Shown one piece after another: positions 10,253 to 19,687 of a DNA stretch of 64,000 nt. The notes under the pieces are model-generated. The model was given only the letters and a program-made list of their open reading frames with translations. It was not told the DNA's origin and ran no database searches. The position numbers were made by a program, and so were the translations under genes. This DNA is from Apricaphanius iberus (lineage: Eukaryota > Chordata > Actinopteri > Cyprinodontiformes > Aphaniidae): positions 1-64,000 of the forward strand of contig JAPXFQ010001406.1 of the NCBI GenBank assembly GCA_028564705.1, written 5' to 3'. How positions within the stretch are numbered: the first letter of the stretch is position 1; every line of letters begins with the position of its first letter.

Positions 10253-10437
10253 ATGTCTGAGCCTGCAAAGAAAATGAAGAGTATGTCGGAGGAGGCAAAG
10301 AAAACAAAACAGGAGCATGATAGAGAAAGAGCTTGAACTAGAGTGAACATTGGACAGGCTTTCACTCATTGGCGAGAGTTGAGGGAGGCTACAAGATGCG
10401 ATACTGATGGTCGCTTGGCTTTGTTGCGGCTGGACTT
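10253..10437 (+). pseudogene. Exon-like basic ORF ending at a splice donor
   Basis: An ATG at 10253 opens a frame rich in Lys, Glu and Arg (MSEPAKKMKSMSEEAKK). It has one in-frame TGA 28 codons in, where CGA is the simplest precursor, so a CpG decay event is likely. It then reads VNIGQAFTHWRELREA and ends in LRLDL exactly at a consensus donor, GTAAGT (10438-10443). The pattern looks like the first coding exon of a spliced gene or of an intron-containing DNA transposon. No following exon was recognised. I do not know the family; the block RVNIGQAFTHWREL looks conserved and would be worth searching. Confidence 0.45.
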
Positions 10438-10498
10438 GTAAGTAATAATCTTTTTTTCACCCCAACATTGTGCGGAAGGGGAGGAATCCTAAAATAAA

Positions 10499-10655
10499 TT
10501 ACACTCAACAAAAATATAAACGCAACACCTTTGTTTCTGCTCCCATTTTTCATGAGATGTACTTAAAGATCTAAAATTCATTCCAGATACACAATATTAC
10601 CATTTCTCTCAAACATTGTTCACAAATCAGTCTAAATGTGTGATAGTGAGCACTG
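10499..10655. mobile_element. Tc1/mariner terminal fragment
   Basis: After a TA, the sequence CACTCAACAAAAATATAAAC and the following CGCAACACC and CATTTTTCATGAGATG blocks match the terminal repeat of a Tc1-like family widespread in fish. Homology fades near 10655, with no transposase and no second end nearby, so this is a solo end left by deletion. Confidence 0.65.
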
Positions 10656-12097
10656 GGAACATCCCAGTTGGCTTAATTTTTGCTCTTCAGAAAACTATGG
10701 GTGACATCAACGAGGGTTCGTCTATTGTATTTACAGTCTATGATGCAGACTCTAACTACAATCCTTGACCAATCCCTCATACTTTCATTTAGTGTCAGTG
10801 GAGAGGAAAAACTCCCCCTTAACAGGAAGAAACCTGTAGCAGAACCTTGTATAAAGAAAGTAAAAGAAAAGTAAAAGTAATGAGAAAATACGTTTCCCCT
10901 CCAAAGTGTATGTTCTCCCTACGGTCAATACTGATGAGAGCAGATGGTATCTGCAAGCTGCATCAGTGCAAGGCAAGGGTGTGCATGAGTCAGAGCTAGT
11001 TTCAATTCATACTTGTCCCACACCTTTGATAGTCAAGTGGATTACACCTTGTGTTCAAACAGAAAGCGGAGAAAAGAAAAGCAAGTGAACACCAAACAGA
11101 ATAAGAAGGCTGCTTCCAGTCCTGATTCATTTATTGTTACCTCTTTCCAATTCATTAAACCTAATCTGGGATAGGAGGGCGACTAGCAGAATATGTGAAT
11201 GAGTCAAGGCCAGGGGGATGGGAGGCATGCGTATGTGTACCTATTGTGGCCAAATTTCGGGTTAATTCCAGGCCCATGGTGTGTTTGCATGTTTTGCATG
11301 AGAGACAGAGGAAAATGAGAGTCAGCTAGAGAAGGGTATGAGGCTTTTATATCCTGCTGGGTGTCAGTGCTTTGCTGTGCTTTGGGGTAACACACTCCCA
11401 CCCTTTTATTCTTTTACCCCCCTGAGACCCTGCTGTTTGTAAATCAGTCTGGTGGGGGGTTTTGCACATGGTTTAGCCATACAAACACATGCAGAGTCAC
11501 CAATGGCCATGTTAATACAGATGTACATGAGAATAATGCCTCTTAATCAGAACACAAGAAAAAGACATTGACTTTTAAAGAAGACATGCAGCCCCCACTT
11601 TCTTTCAATCCCAGAGGCATGTGTTTGCTCTGAGACACACTGTCTTCTTTAATTTATCCTGGATGTGTCATCCAGTGCCAAGTCCTGACTAAAGCAAAAG
11701 AAAGTATCTTCATTTTTGAATATTACGTAGTAATATAAAATAAACATTTAAAAAATACTCTCCTTAAAATTGAAATTTGGTTTCTGTATGAGGACCAAAC
11801 TACAGAATGCTGAGATAATGGAAACATGTATTAATTGTAGGGTTTGCTGAATCTTCTGCGATAACTAAAGGAGGAATATTTACAGTGGATAAGGATTGCA
11901 AAACCAATTGTGACGATTGCAAGAGGAAAGCTTGGAGGGTTGAGGCACTAAGACTGAGAGGAAGGATCGGTCTCTCTCTTTGAACTTGAGGTCTTACACC
12001 AATGCGTCCGGCATGAAAAGCTGGCAGCCAGGGACACTGAGGTTGGTGATGAGGAAGTGGGGTAACAGAACTCAAGCTCGCAGCCCACTACCCAATG
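10656..12097. other. Unassigned stretch
   Basis: About 10700-10860 contains TCAGTGGAGAGGAAAAACTC and AGGAAGAAACC, phrases I associate with a common fish repeat but cannot classify. The remaining 1.2 kb shows no open frame with domain content and no repeat structure. Confidence 0.35.
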
Positions 12098-13251
12098 TAC
12101 AATTATGGCCAAAAGTTTTGAGAATGACACAAATATTAAATTTCACATAGCTTTCTGCACTTAGTTATCACTTTTGCCTTATGGCACAGTGCTCCATCGT
12201 GCTAGAAAATGCATTGTTCTTCACCAAACTATTGTTGGATTGTTGGAAGAAGTTGCTGTTGGAGGGTGTTTTGGTACCATTCTTTATTCATGTCTGTGTT
12301 TTTGGGCAAAGTTGTAAGTGAGCCTAGTCCCTTGGATGAGAAGCAACCCCACACATGAATGGTCTCAGGATGCTTTACTGTTGGCATGATGCACGACTGA
12401 TGGTAGCGCTCACCTTTTCTTCTCCGGACAAGCCTTTTTCCAGATGCCCCAAACAATCAGAAAGAGGCTTCATCTGAGAATATGACTTTTGCCCCAGTCC
12501 TCAAGTGTCCATTCACCATACTTTCTGCAGAAGATTGATCTGTCCCTGATGTTTTTTTGGGAGAGAAGTGGCTTTCTTTGCTGCCCTTCTTGACACCAGG
12601 CCATCTTCCAAAAGTCTTTGCCTCACTGTGCGTGCAGATGCGCTCACATCTACCTGTTGCTATCCCTGAGCAAGCTCTGCACTGGTGGCACTCCAGTCCC
12701 GCAGCTGAATCCTCTTTAGGAGACGATCCTAGCGCTTGCTGGACTTTCTATGATGCCCTAAAGCCTTCTTAACAAGAATTAAAACTCTTTCCTTGAAGTT
12801 CTTGATAATCTTATAAGTTGTTGATTTAGGTGCAAGCTTATTAGCCAAATATCCTTGCCTTAGAAGCCATTTTTATGCAACGCAGTGATGGCTGCAAGCG
12901 TTTCTTTGCAGGTCACCATGGTTAACAATGGAAGAACAATAATTTCAAGCATCATCCTCCTTTTAACATGTAAAGTCTGCCATTTCTAACCCAATCAGCC
13001 TGACATAATGATCTCTAGCCTTGTGCTCGTCAACATTCTCACCTGAGTTAAAAAGACGATTACTGAAATGATTTCAGCAGGTCCATTAATGACAGCAATG
13101 AAATGCAGTGGAATTTTCATGGCAAAGAAGGACTATGCAATTCATCTGATCACTGTTCATAAAATTCTGGAGTATATGCAAATTGCTATTATAAAAACTT
13201 TTCCAATTTCAAATATTTTTGTAATTCTCAAAACCTTTGGCCACGACTGTA
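12098..13251 (-). mobile_element. Full-length but dead Tc1-like transposon
   Basis: Ends are CAATTATGGCCAAAAG on the left and, as reverse complement, CAGTCGTGGCCAAAGG on the right. They are flanked by TA at 12098-12099 and 13250-13251, the standard Tc1/mariner target duplication. The element proper is 12100-13249 (1150 bp). The transposase reads on minus and is broken. The size is a little short for a Tc1 (about 1.3-1.6 kb), suggesting internal deletions. Confidence 0.85.
12170..12930 (-). pseudogene. Tc1-like transposase remnant
   Basis: The clearest block, 12456 to 12229, reads SGKRLVRRRKGERYHQSC, then VKHPETIHVWGCFSSKG and NKEWYQNTLQQQLLPT. This is the central part of the DD34E catalytic domain between the first Asp and the region ahead of the second. 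The next expected block, containing QHDGAPCH in the family, is not readable in frame. Upstream on minus the helix-turn-helix DNA-binding region is only patchily recognisable, with stops. The enzyme would bind the terminal repeats and excise the element. Nothing here could be functional. Confidence 0.75.
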
Positions 13252-13416
13252 GGTTACAGATTGCTACAGTTTGGTTTAGCTGTAGTGATCTGCATTCAGA
13301 ACACAACCCCAGTTAACGGTCGGAAGAGCACCGATGAAGAAGAGGCAGAGCACGGTTATCAGCTGTACAGTCTCGGTGATGAAGACATCCAAAGAGATGA
13401 AAAACAACGAGCCTAG
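13252..13416 (+). other. Acidic open frame of unknown origin
   Basis: Directly after the Tc1 element one frame stays open to a TAG at 13414-13416. It ends in a hydrophilic tail reading TDEEEAEHGYQLYSLGDED followed by IQRDEKQRA. No start codon or known domain is visible. It lies 200 bp upstream of element X copy 1 and could be an earlier exon of it or chance. Confidence 0.25.
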
Positions 13417-13615
13417 AGGATTATCAATTAGCAGGTATTTATTCCTTTTTTTATATAATGTTGCCGGTGAAAAACTACAAAAGATGTACCTGAATAGTTA
13501 GGTCAGTGGCTTGTGACCTGGCATGCACTGTAAACACATAATATTTAAAGTACAGTAGAGCTGTTCTTTAGTATTTCTGTTGCTTTACAGGCCAGGATTT
13601 AGTCGATGGGTTTAG

Positions 13616-13870
13616 AGTTATGATCCACTGGAACTCAGGTTGACTGAGTCAGATGTTCAATCTTTTTCTGGCTCTCAGCTAGGACGCATCCTTTTTCTCT
13701 CCTTCCTCCTGTGTCTTATCCCTCTGCTTTGTGTCCTGTGCCTCTATCTGGAGTGTCTTTTTGCATTTTTCTCCAAACCAAAACTGATTAAGCGAATGAT
13801 GAAAAAGGTCAGCTGGTCTCTGAATTCTATTGATAAATCTACTCAACTCTACAAAGGGCATCCGGGTTGA
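13616..13870 (+). CDS. Element X upstream membrane-protein frame (copy 1)
   Basis: The frame is open from 13616 and has no ATG near its start, so the true start is unknown; translation could begin in an earlier exon. The middle carries a strongly hydrophobic, Cys-rich stretch of about 30 residues (LFLSFLLCLIPLLCVLC within it), long enough for a membrane helix, then a basic SKPKLIKRMMKK segment. A TGA at 13868-13870 ends it and is followed at once by the ATG of the next frame, which is in the same phase. In copy 2 the matching codon is TGT (Cys), so the TGA is probably a copy-1 mutation splitting one original protein. Confidence 0.45.
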   Translation, partial: SYDPLELRLTESDVQSFSGSQLGRILFLSFLLCLIPLLCVLCLYLECLFAFFSKPKLIKRMMKKVSWSLNSIDKSTQLYKGHPG

Positions 13871-14182
13871 ATGGAAAATATCTTGCTATTTGGATTTTTG
13901 TGGATCGGGTTCCTGCTGATTGGAATGGGCATGTACTGGATCTGCCACAAAATGGAGCAACAAATACCAAAATTGGAGACAGTTCTGGAAGCGATTGGAA
14001 GGCTGAAGGAGCAGTCTAAAGTGCGGATTCATGCTGATGGAACTCAGAACCTCCCGCTTGGTGAGCTCGAGCACAGGCTGGACGCTGCAAGAGGCGATCT
14101 AGCTGGCGCTTTGGGACTCACTCGCGAATTGTCATTGGACTTGGAGAAACTGTCAGTCCAGATTGGTTCAACTGGAAAGTAA
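13871..14182 (+). CDS. Element X membrane/coiled-coil protein (copy 1)
   Basis: 103 codons, ATG to TAA. Residues 5-25 form a hydrophobic, Trp-containing membrane helix (FGFLWIGFLLIGMG). Residues 28-50 are heptad-like (QQIPKLETVLEAIGRLKEQ), and a second amphipathic stretch with ELEHRLDAARGDLAGALG covers residues 65-95. Copy 2 (39436-39747) has the same start, stop and length; by eye 85 of 103 residues match. Codon comparison gives about 18 amino-acid changes against 5 silent ones, which looks like neutral drift after insertion. I do not recognise the family. A membrane-anchored coiled-coil protein is all the sequence supports. Confidence 0.6.
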   Translation: MENILLFGFLWIGFLLIGMGMYWICHKMEQQIPKLETVLEAIGRLKEQSKVRIHADGTQNLPLGELEHRLDAARGDLAGALGLTRELSLDLEKLSVQIGSTGK

Positions 14183-14849
14183 TGGAGTAATCTGAACTTT
14201 AATTTGGTTGAATTCGAATATAAAAGAAACCGCTGACAGACTGAAGGGTAGAGAGAAATTTTGCGCTCCCTGCTATTCAAATAATGATTGTTTTGGCTCC
14301 CATGAAGACCTTCAAGTTGGTCCACAATCAAATGCCCGTGAGAAGAATGTAAACAGAGTATCCTCCTCCCCGTCTACCTGCATCTACTGACGCACACACT
14401 GACATGAAAGTCAGACACACACACACCGTCCCGCTGTCTCCTAACTTCTCCTCCCCACTCCAGGAAACAGGGGGCTGTGCGCATGTACTGCATGCTTTAC
14501 TTGTTGACTGGAGTTCCAGACCCCGCCTATCCTTCCTCGTGTATCGTTGTGAATGTATGAATATTCGCTTCAATGTTTAGGTGTGATTTTTCTATTACCT
14601 GTGTTGTGAGTCTGAGTATGGAATCAAAACACAGTTGAGCGCTTTTTCCCCCCAGCGTGGAACCCTCCCTCCCTGACATGTATCTCTCTTTCTGCATACA
14701 TGGGAGCACTACTCTTGCGGCTGCAAGCCCTTCAGTGACCTGGATCTGTTTGTTTTGTTTGTTGTTTGTAATAATCTTGAACCGGTTGTACTGTGAACTG
14801 AATTTCCCCTTGGGGATCAATAAAGTATCTTTGAATTTGAATTGTTATA

Positions 14850-15254
14850 TCTGACATCTAATACCCCTCCATCAGTCCTCCCAGCTGTAGGTCAACTCAT
14901 CCAATGTCTCTGTACAAACTGCCAGGAAATCCCCACCAGATATTGAAAGGAAATGCTCAATAATTTATAGATAATACAAATCTGTTCAACTAACTGGCAT
15001 TCCCTGTCCCTCCTTATTCTGAATAATGACAAGCAAAATATTTCCATTTTTTACTTAAAGACTTTTGGGTCATATAGCAATGACACACGTGTTCATAACA
15101 GATCATTTTGTCTGTGCATGCGGCAGCCAGACTTGCCAAGACAGGCTCATAAACAAATGTGGTTTTAACTGGTTTTAAACCATTTTTATGGCTGGTTTAA
15201 GCTGATTTTAATAGAACTAACTTATTAATTAATGGAAGTTTTTATTGGGTCATT
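14850..15254. other. Unassigned stretch
   Basis: No gene or repeat family recognised. A short run around 15158-15210 repeats the words GGTTTTAA and TGGTTTAA several times. Confidence 0.4.
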
Positions 15255-15678
15255 TCAATTGGTGGGGATGATGGACTATTTCTCTCCCCACCATGCCTCC
15301 ACTCACCTGTTCTCCTGGCTGCGACAGGGGTAAGGCAGTGCACTAGGTTGATTGCTTACTTTTTATCTTCTGACTGACGGAGGAGCAGCTCTCGCTGAGC
15401 TCTCCCTATCCGTCTGAATTTTGCCTTATTTTCCCCTTTAAGTTTTAGGTTTAGACTCTGTTCTTTTTAGTTTTCTGCAGTTTTCCTCTTAATGTATGTG
15501 CCCAGCCTCTGGAATTACACTATTAGATTAGGCTTTTTCTGGTGGATTGCTTCCAAAGGACCTCTTTAAGACTGTGGATCAGCATCATGGCGTTTTACTC
15601 AGCTGAAGACTTGTGCCCAGCTACCTGCTAAACCGAATCACCTTTTCTGGACACATTTGAAAGACTGTGATTAACAAC

Positions 15679-16869
15679 ATGGCACACTGCTCAGGCGAGA
15701 ACTTTGATAAGCTACTCCAAAGACAGAATGCCCTGGAGGAACAGCTCCGGAATATGGAAGAAAAACTAAGCCGTTAGGAAATTAACTATGAAATCAATGC
15801 TGGATATAACAATGAGACGACAATACCGACAAAGGAACAACAAAAACAACAGAAATCCGACAGCCCCATGCTTCGGTCCAGCCTCAATCAGAAAGCACCG
15901 AAAAACACCATTCCCTCACTGAGGCATGGAACGGGCAGAACGCCAAACTCGAATTTCAAGGAGAACTGGCCGCCTCTGAAACAAAACTCTGGAAATACCT
16001 CCACGCCTGTTCCCAGGAGAAGGAAAGGGCCGAGGAGGAAACTCCTGGCATCATTCTCTCCCCCTGGAATTCCCCTAAAGAATAGATTTACAGCCTTAGA
16101 CTCCCTGCAGGACACAGCCCCTGCCACCAGTCAAGGACAGCAGGAGAAATCGAGAAATACCGCTATGGATGGAAAAAAAGCAAAAAGAAACAAAGCTAAG
16201 GTTCTGATTATTCATGATGGCTCCATAAATGGGATTGAAAACTTCTGTAGCCACAACACAAACATCCACTCTTTCCCAAGGAACACTATAAGAGAAATTA
16301 TGAAAAAGATCCCTTCTATTCTTCACCCTGGAATACACACATTGATCATACATGCTGGCTCTTATGACATTAGCCTACGCCAGAGTGAAGTCTTAAGAGC
16401 TGATGTATCACAACTGCTCTTGGCCCTAAATCAGCTCAATATCTCAAACACCTGGATGTCTGTCCCAGTTCCAGAAGGTAAGGATGAACGGTTTTCTAAA
16501 ATTAGGTCTTTTCGCAAATGGATGAAAACAAAATGCCCGCAAACTTCTATTGGATATGTGAGCAACTTCAAACTGTTCGGATCGGCATCTCTTCTATTGA
16601 AAGAAAATCAGTGCTATCTCAATAGAGCTGGAATTAAACTACTGGCTGCTAATATCTTTGCACATTTGAACAACACTCCTCCAAGACTGTCTAAACAAAG
16701 CTTACCCAAGGTCAGCGCCTCAACTCAGCCCAAAGATAAGATGCCAGACGGCGACTCCAACTTCAAACAGCCTGAGAGAGTCTCAAAACAAGGTTCACAG
16801 AAGGTCAGCGCCTCAGCTCAGCATGTTGATAATAACAGACCATTAGATGGGGCATCCAGCCTCTCATAG
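15679..16869 (+). pseudogene. L2 ORF1: coiled coil plus esterase-like domain
   Basis: Starts at an ATG (15679) giving MAHCSGENFDKLLQRQ, then a short coiled coil (EEQLRNMEEKLSR), and is broken by TAG at 15775-15777. From 15868 the same frame is open for 333 codons. A basic Pro/Lys-rich stretch is followed by an SGNH/esterase-like domain with KVLIIHDGSINGI and HTLIIHAGSYDIS. The first corresponds to the family's GDS nucleophile block, here with the order altered, so activity is doubtful. CR1/L2 ORF1 proteins of this kind bind RNA and carry an esterase of unclear role. The tail holds two imperfect repeats around KVSAS. Confidence 0.72.
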
Positions 16870-17205
16870 ACCTCTTAAAACAACAATGATGACTCAGCAA
16901 AACTCGGCTCACCGATAGAATTCTGCAAAGACTTACAGGTACAAATTATTAAAGGAACTCAGCTAACTCCAAGATTCTGACTCAGGTCTATTGGACATGA
17001 ATATTCTCTTATCTTGGACGTTTGATGTCCTAGGAAGCCAGATATAACTCCAAGAAAACTCTTCAACCAGCACATGTCTGGTTACTGAGAAAATAGCATT
17101 CCTGTGATTATAAGCAGAAGAAATTACAAATGCAAATCCCCCCACATCATGTAAAATCTCATAAATATCACCTGTCAGAATAATTTAAAAACTACCAACG
17201 AATCT

Positions 17206-18613
17206 CCTAAATTGACATTACTCAATATTCGGTCACTATTAAATGAATCTTTTCTAATCAATGACTTTATTACTAATCATAATTTACAGGCTCTGTTTTT
17301 ATCTGAAACTTGGTTAAATGCAAATAATAAAAGATCCTCAATGTCGGAAGCCACTCCTCCTAACTATATCTATCTAACTGAAAGCAGGAAAGAAAGAAGG
17401 GGGGGGGGATTTGGGGACTGGGCACAATTTTTTTTAAAACACTGAACCTTAAAAGATATCTCTGGGCACATTTCACTCCTTTGAATACCTTGCTACAGAG
17501 ATAAAAGAGCCCAACAAGGTCTTAGTCATAAATATGTACAACCCCCCCAAAGCTAGCTCAACTTCATTAATGACCTCAATGACCTTCTTTCTGTATTATG
17601 TATTGAATATGACCAACTAATTATTGTGAGAGATCTGAACATTCATACTGACAACCCCCACGATAGACGGATTAAAATATTAAGTGATACTCTCCATAAC
17701 TTTGGTTGTAACATGTCAATCCGCAAACAAGGTCACACTTTAGACCTAATCATTAGCAAAGGACTGAAAATCTCTAACATCTTTGTAGTGGATGTTGCAT
17801 CATCTGACCACTTCTTCATCTTCTTTGAAAGCACGATCCCGGCTTAACTATCTAATCAAAATAAGACCATAGTAAAAAAAAACGCTCCCTTGTTGACAGC
17901 TCTGCTGAAATCTTTAAACAAATTTACTGCTCTAACTCACTCAGGTTCGCTATGAGATCTACAAAAATAAGTTTAACAAATATAACTTAACTTGCAAAAA
18001 CTGCAAGAGAAACATTCTTCTCTGAAATCATTAACAGAGACATTAATAACACTCGGAGTCTATTCGCAACAGTTGAAAGACTAACCGATCCTCTTGTGAC
18101 AGCAGCTCCCAGTGAATTTGCCAACTTCTTGACTGAAAAGATTCTAGAAATCACAAGATCAATCTGTAAAGCAGCACTCAACCCACCACCATTTTCATTC
18201 CCATGTAAAAATAATGCAGGAAAAATGTCAAATTTAAAAAAACAAAATCAATCACATCTTGATAAAATTATTAAACAGCTAAACTCCTCCTCTTGCTGCC
18301 TCAATATCTTACCCACACCTTTTTTAAAGAAAGTTTTCCCTGTCATTAAGTCAGATCTGATGCAAATAGTTAACGTATCCCTCCAGTCAGGTGTCTTTCC
18401 CCAGGCCCTCAAAACAGCAGTTATCAAACCTCTTTAAAAGAAAAACAACCTAGATAATACATTGATGCAGAATTATAGGCCAATCTCTAATCTCCCATTC
18501 ATCAGTAAGATTATTGAAAAAGCTGTATTTCAACAGTTAACCACATTCCTGACAATGAGCGACTCCTTAGATAATTTTCAATCTGGTTTCTGTGCCCATC
18601 ACAGCACTGAGAC
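17206..18613 (+). pseudogene. L2 ORF2, part 1: endonuclease and RT start
   Basis: The endonuclease starts with LLNIRSLLNESFLINDFI and LFLSETWLNAN, and includes RDLNIHTDNPHDRR and SDHFFIFFES, the Asp-His end of the EEP fold. A linker with EFANFLTEKILEI leads to RT motif blocks: SSCCLNILPTPFLKK, then NYRPISNLPFISKIIEK and HHSTET. Several frame shifts and stops separate these pieces, including a TAA at about 18435. The coding sequence is cut at 18613 by the Gypsy insertion and resumes with ETAHVKVFNDI at 19688. Confidence 0.75.
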
Positions 18614-19003
18614 TGACACATTCTGCTTGTGTTGTTGTTGTTTTGTTTTTTTTTTATTCCTGTTTTCTATGCTCTTCCTGTGCAGGTCAGCTGTGATTCC
18701 TCCTTGCTGCTGCTGCCCATCCTCTACTTTCTGCTGAAGGAGCTCACAGCTGCACCTGATCTGCTGATTAGTCTCATGCCTACTTAAGCTGCTGCTTTTC
18801 TGTTCTCTGTGTTGGAGCGTTTTGTGTCCAGTCTGGTTTTTTCAGGTCTCACATGCTGTCCATTTGTTTTGTTCTCTGGAGCTTCCCTTTCCCCACTGAG
18901 TGTGGTGATTTTTTTGTTGCTATAATTAAACCCACCTTGAACTAGTCCTTTGAGACCAAGCCTCAATCTCTGCGTCTGGGTTCTTGAACGTCAAGCCGTA
19001 ACA
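18614..19003 (+). repeat. Gypsy 5' LTR
   Basis: Begins TGACACATTCTGC and ends GCCGTAACA, a TG...CA LTR of 390 bp. A TATA-like TACTTAAG lies at 18781-18788. An A-rich ATAATTAAACCC near 18922 may serve as the polyadenylation area. Transcription is inferred to start near 18811, because those first bases pair with the primer-binding site. Confidence 0.7.
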
Positions 19004-19005
19004 TT

Positions 19006-19015
19006 ACGCTCCAAC
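19006..19015 (+). promoter_or_regulatory. Self-priming primer-binding site
   Basis: ACGCTCCAAC here is the exact reverse complement of GTTGGAGCGT at 18811-18820, inside the LTR and about 25-30 bp after the TATA-like motif. Sushi and Tf1-type Gypsy elements are known to prime reverse transcription by folding the RNA 5' end onto such a site instead of using a tRNA. The pairing is seen directly; the mechanism is inferred from the family. Confidence 0.65.
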
Positions 19016-19016
19016 C

Positions 19017-19590
19017 ATGTCAAACCCAGCAGAGTTTGCTAGGGCTTGTGAGGTCCCCTTGCCCCCTGGAGATGAAGCCGCTTCATCCGATGCTGGACTT
19101 GCTTCTCGTACCCAGGATTTACGCGGCTGCATGTCTGGACTAATGGAACTCCATGGCCGTCTGACACGCCTTGAACAGCCATCCCCTCCACACCGTCAAA
19201 CAAGACTCGGTCCCCCTGAACAGTTTGATGGTACGGCTGAGGATTGCCAGTCGTTTCTTTCTTCATGTCAGCTCCAATTTGATTTCAACCCCAGTGAGTT
19301 CCCAACAGAGAGAAGTAAGGTGGCCTACGCCCTAAGTTTTTTGACGGGCCGAGCAAAGCGGTGGGGTTTGGCTGAGTGGGGTCGAGCGGCTCCGCATTGC
19401 AGGTCTTTCAGCACCTTTTCCGCTAAACTCCTGACTGTTTTCAACCCGTCTACGCCTCACCGAGCAGCTGCTTCTGAACTCCTTTGCCTGTCCCAGGGGC
19501 CCCGCACAGTTTCGGATTATGCAGTACAGTTCCGCACGCTTGCTGCCAGCACCCGTTGGCCTGTACCAGCGGGGCGGAAGCAACTACAGC
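19017..19590 (+). pseudogene. gag: Sushi-like Gypsy Gag, C-terminally lost
   Basis: ATG at 19017 begins [18 protein letters not shown] coiled-coil-like [13 protein letters not shown] is followed by the capsid-like core: [39 protein letters not shown], then [15 protein letters not shown] and [17 protein letters not shown]. Gag forms the intracellular particle in which the element's RNA is copied. After about 190 codons the frame passes straight into RT-connection sequence (KQLQRFLSF), so the zinc knuckle, protease and most of RT are deleted. The same family is the source of several domesticated mammalian genes, but nothing here suggests retention: the copy is truncated and nested in a dead LINE. 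Confidence 0.72.
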
Positions 19591-19687
19591 GTTTCCTTAG
19601 TTTTAATATTTCTTTAAAATTTCCTTAGAAATTTCTACAGGCGTTTTATCAGGAACTTTAGTGGCATTGCTGCCCCACTCCACAACA

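Larger units (their letters stand above)
13616..14845 (+). mobile_element. Element X, copy 1: small-protein retroelement
   Basis: A unit with a membrane/coiled-coil coding region (13616-14182), about 650 bp of 3' UTR with a CA-rich patch, and a tail AATTTCCCCTTGGGGATCAA running into AATAAAGT and a GAATTTGAATTG repeat. A second copy lies inverted at 38726-39835, where it clearly interrupts an L1. The tail resembles L2-type LINE 3' ends, implying target-primed mobilisation. No RT or endonuclease was found inside. The 5' limit of copy 1 is uncertain; a possible acceptor, TTTACAG, ends at about 13591. Confidence 0.65.
18614..19687 (+). mobile_element. Gypsy (Sushi-like) fragment inside the L2
   Basis: An LTR (18614-19003), a primer-binding region and gag are followed directly by a short piece of the RT connection region (FYRRFIRNFSGIAAPLH at about 19632-19682), so most of gag-pol is deleted. 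There is no 3' LTR. The insertion is bracketed by GAGAC at 18609-18613 and 19688-19692. Because the right end is internal pol sequence, this repeat may be chance or micro-homology, not a true 5-bp target duplication. Confidence 0.72.
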
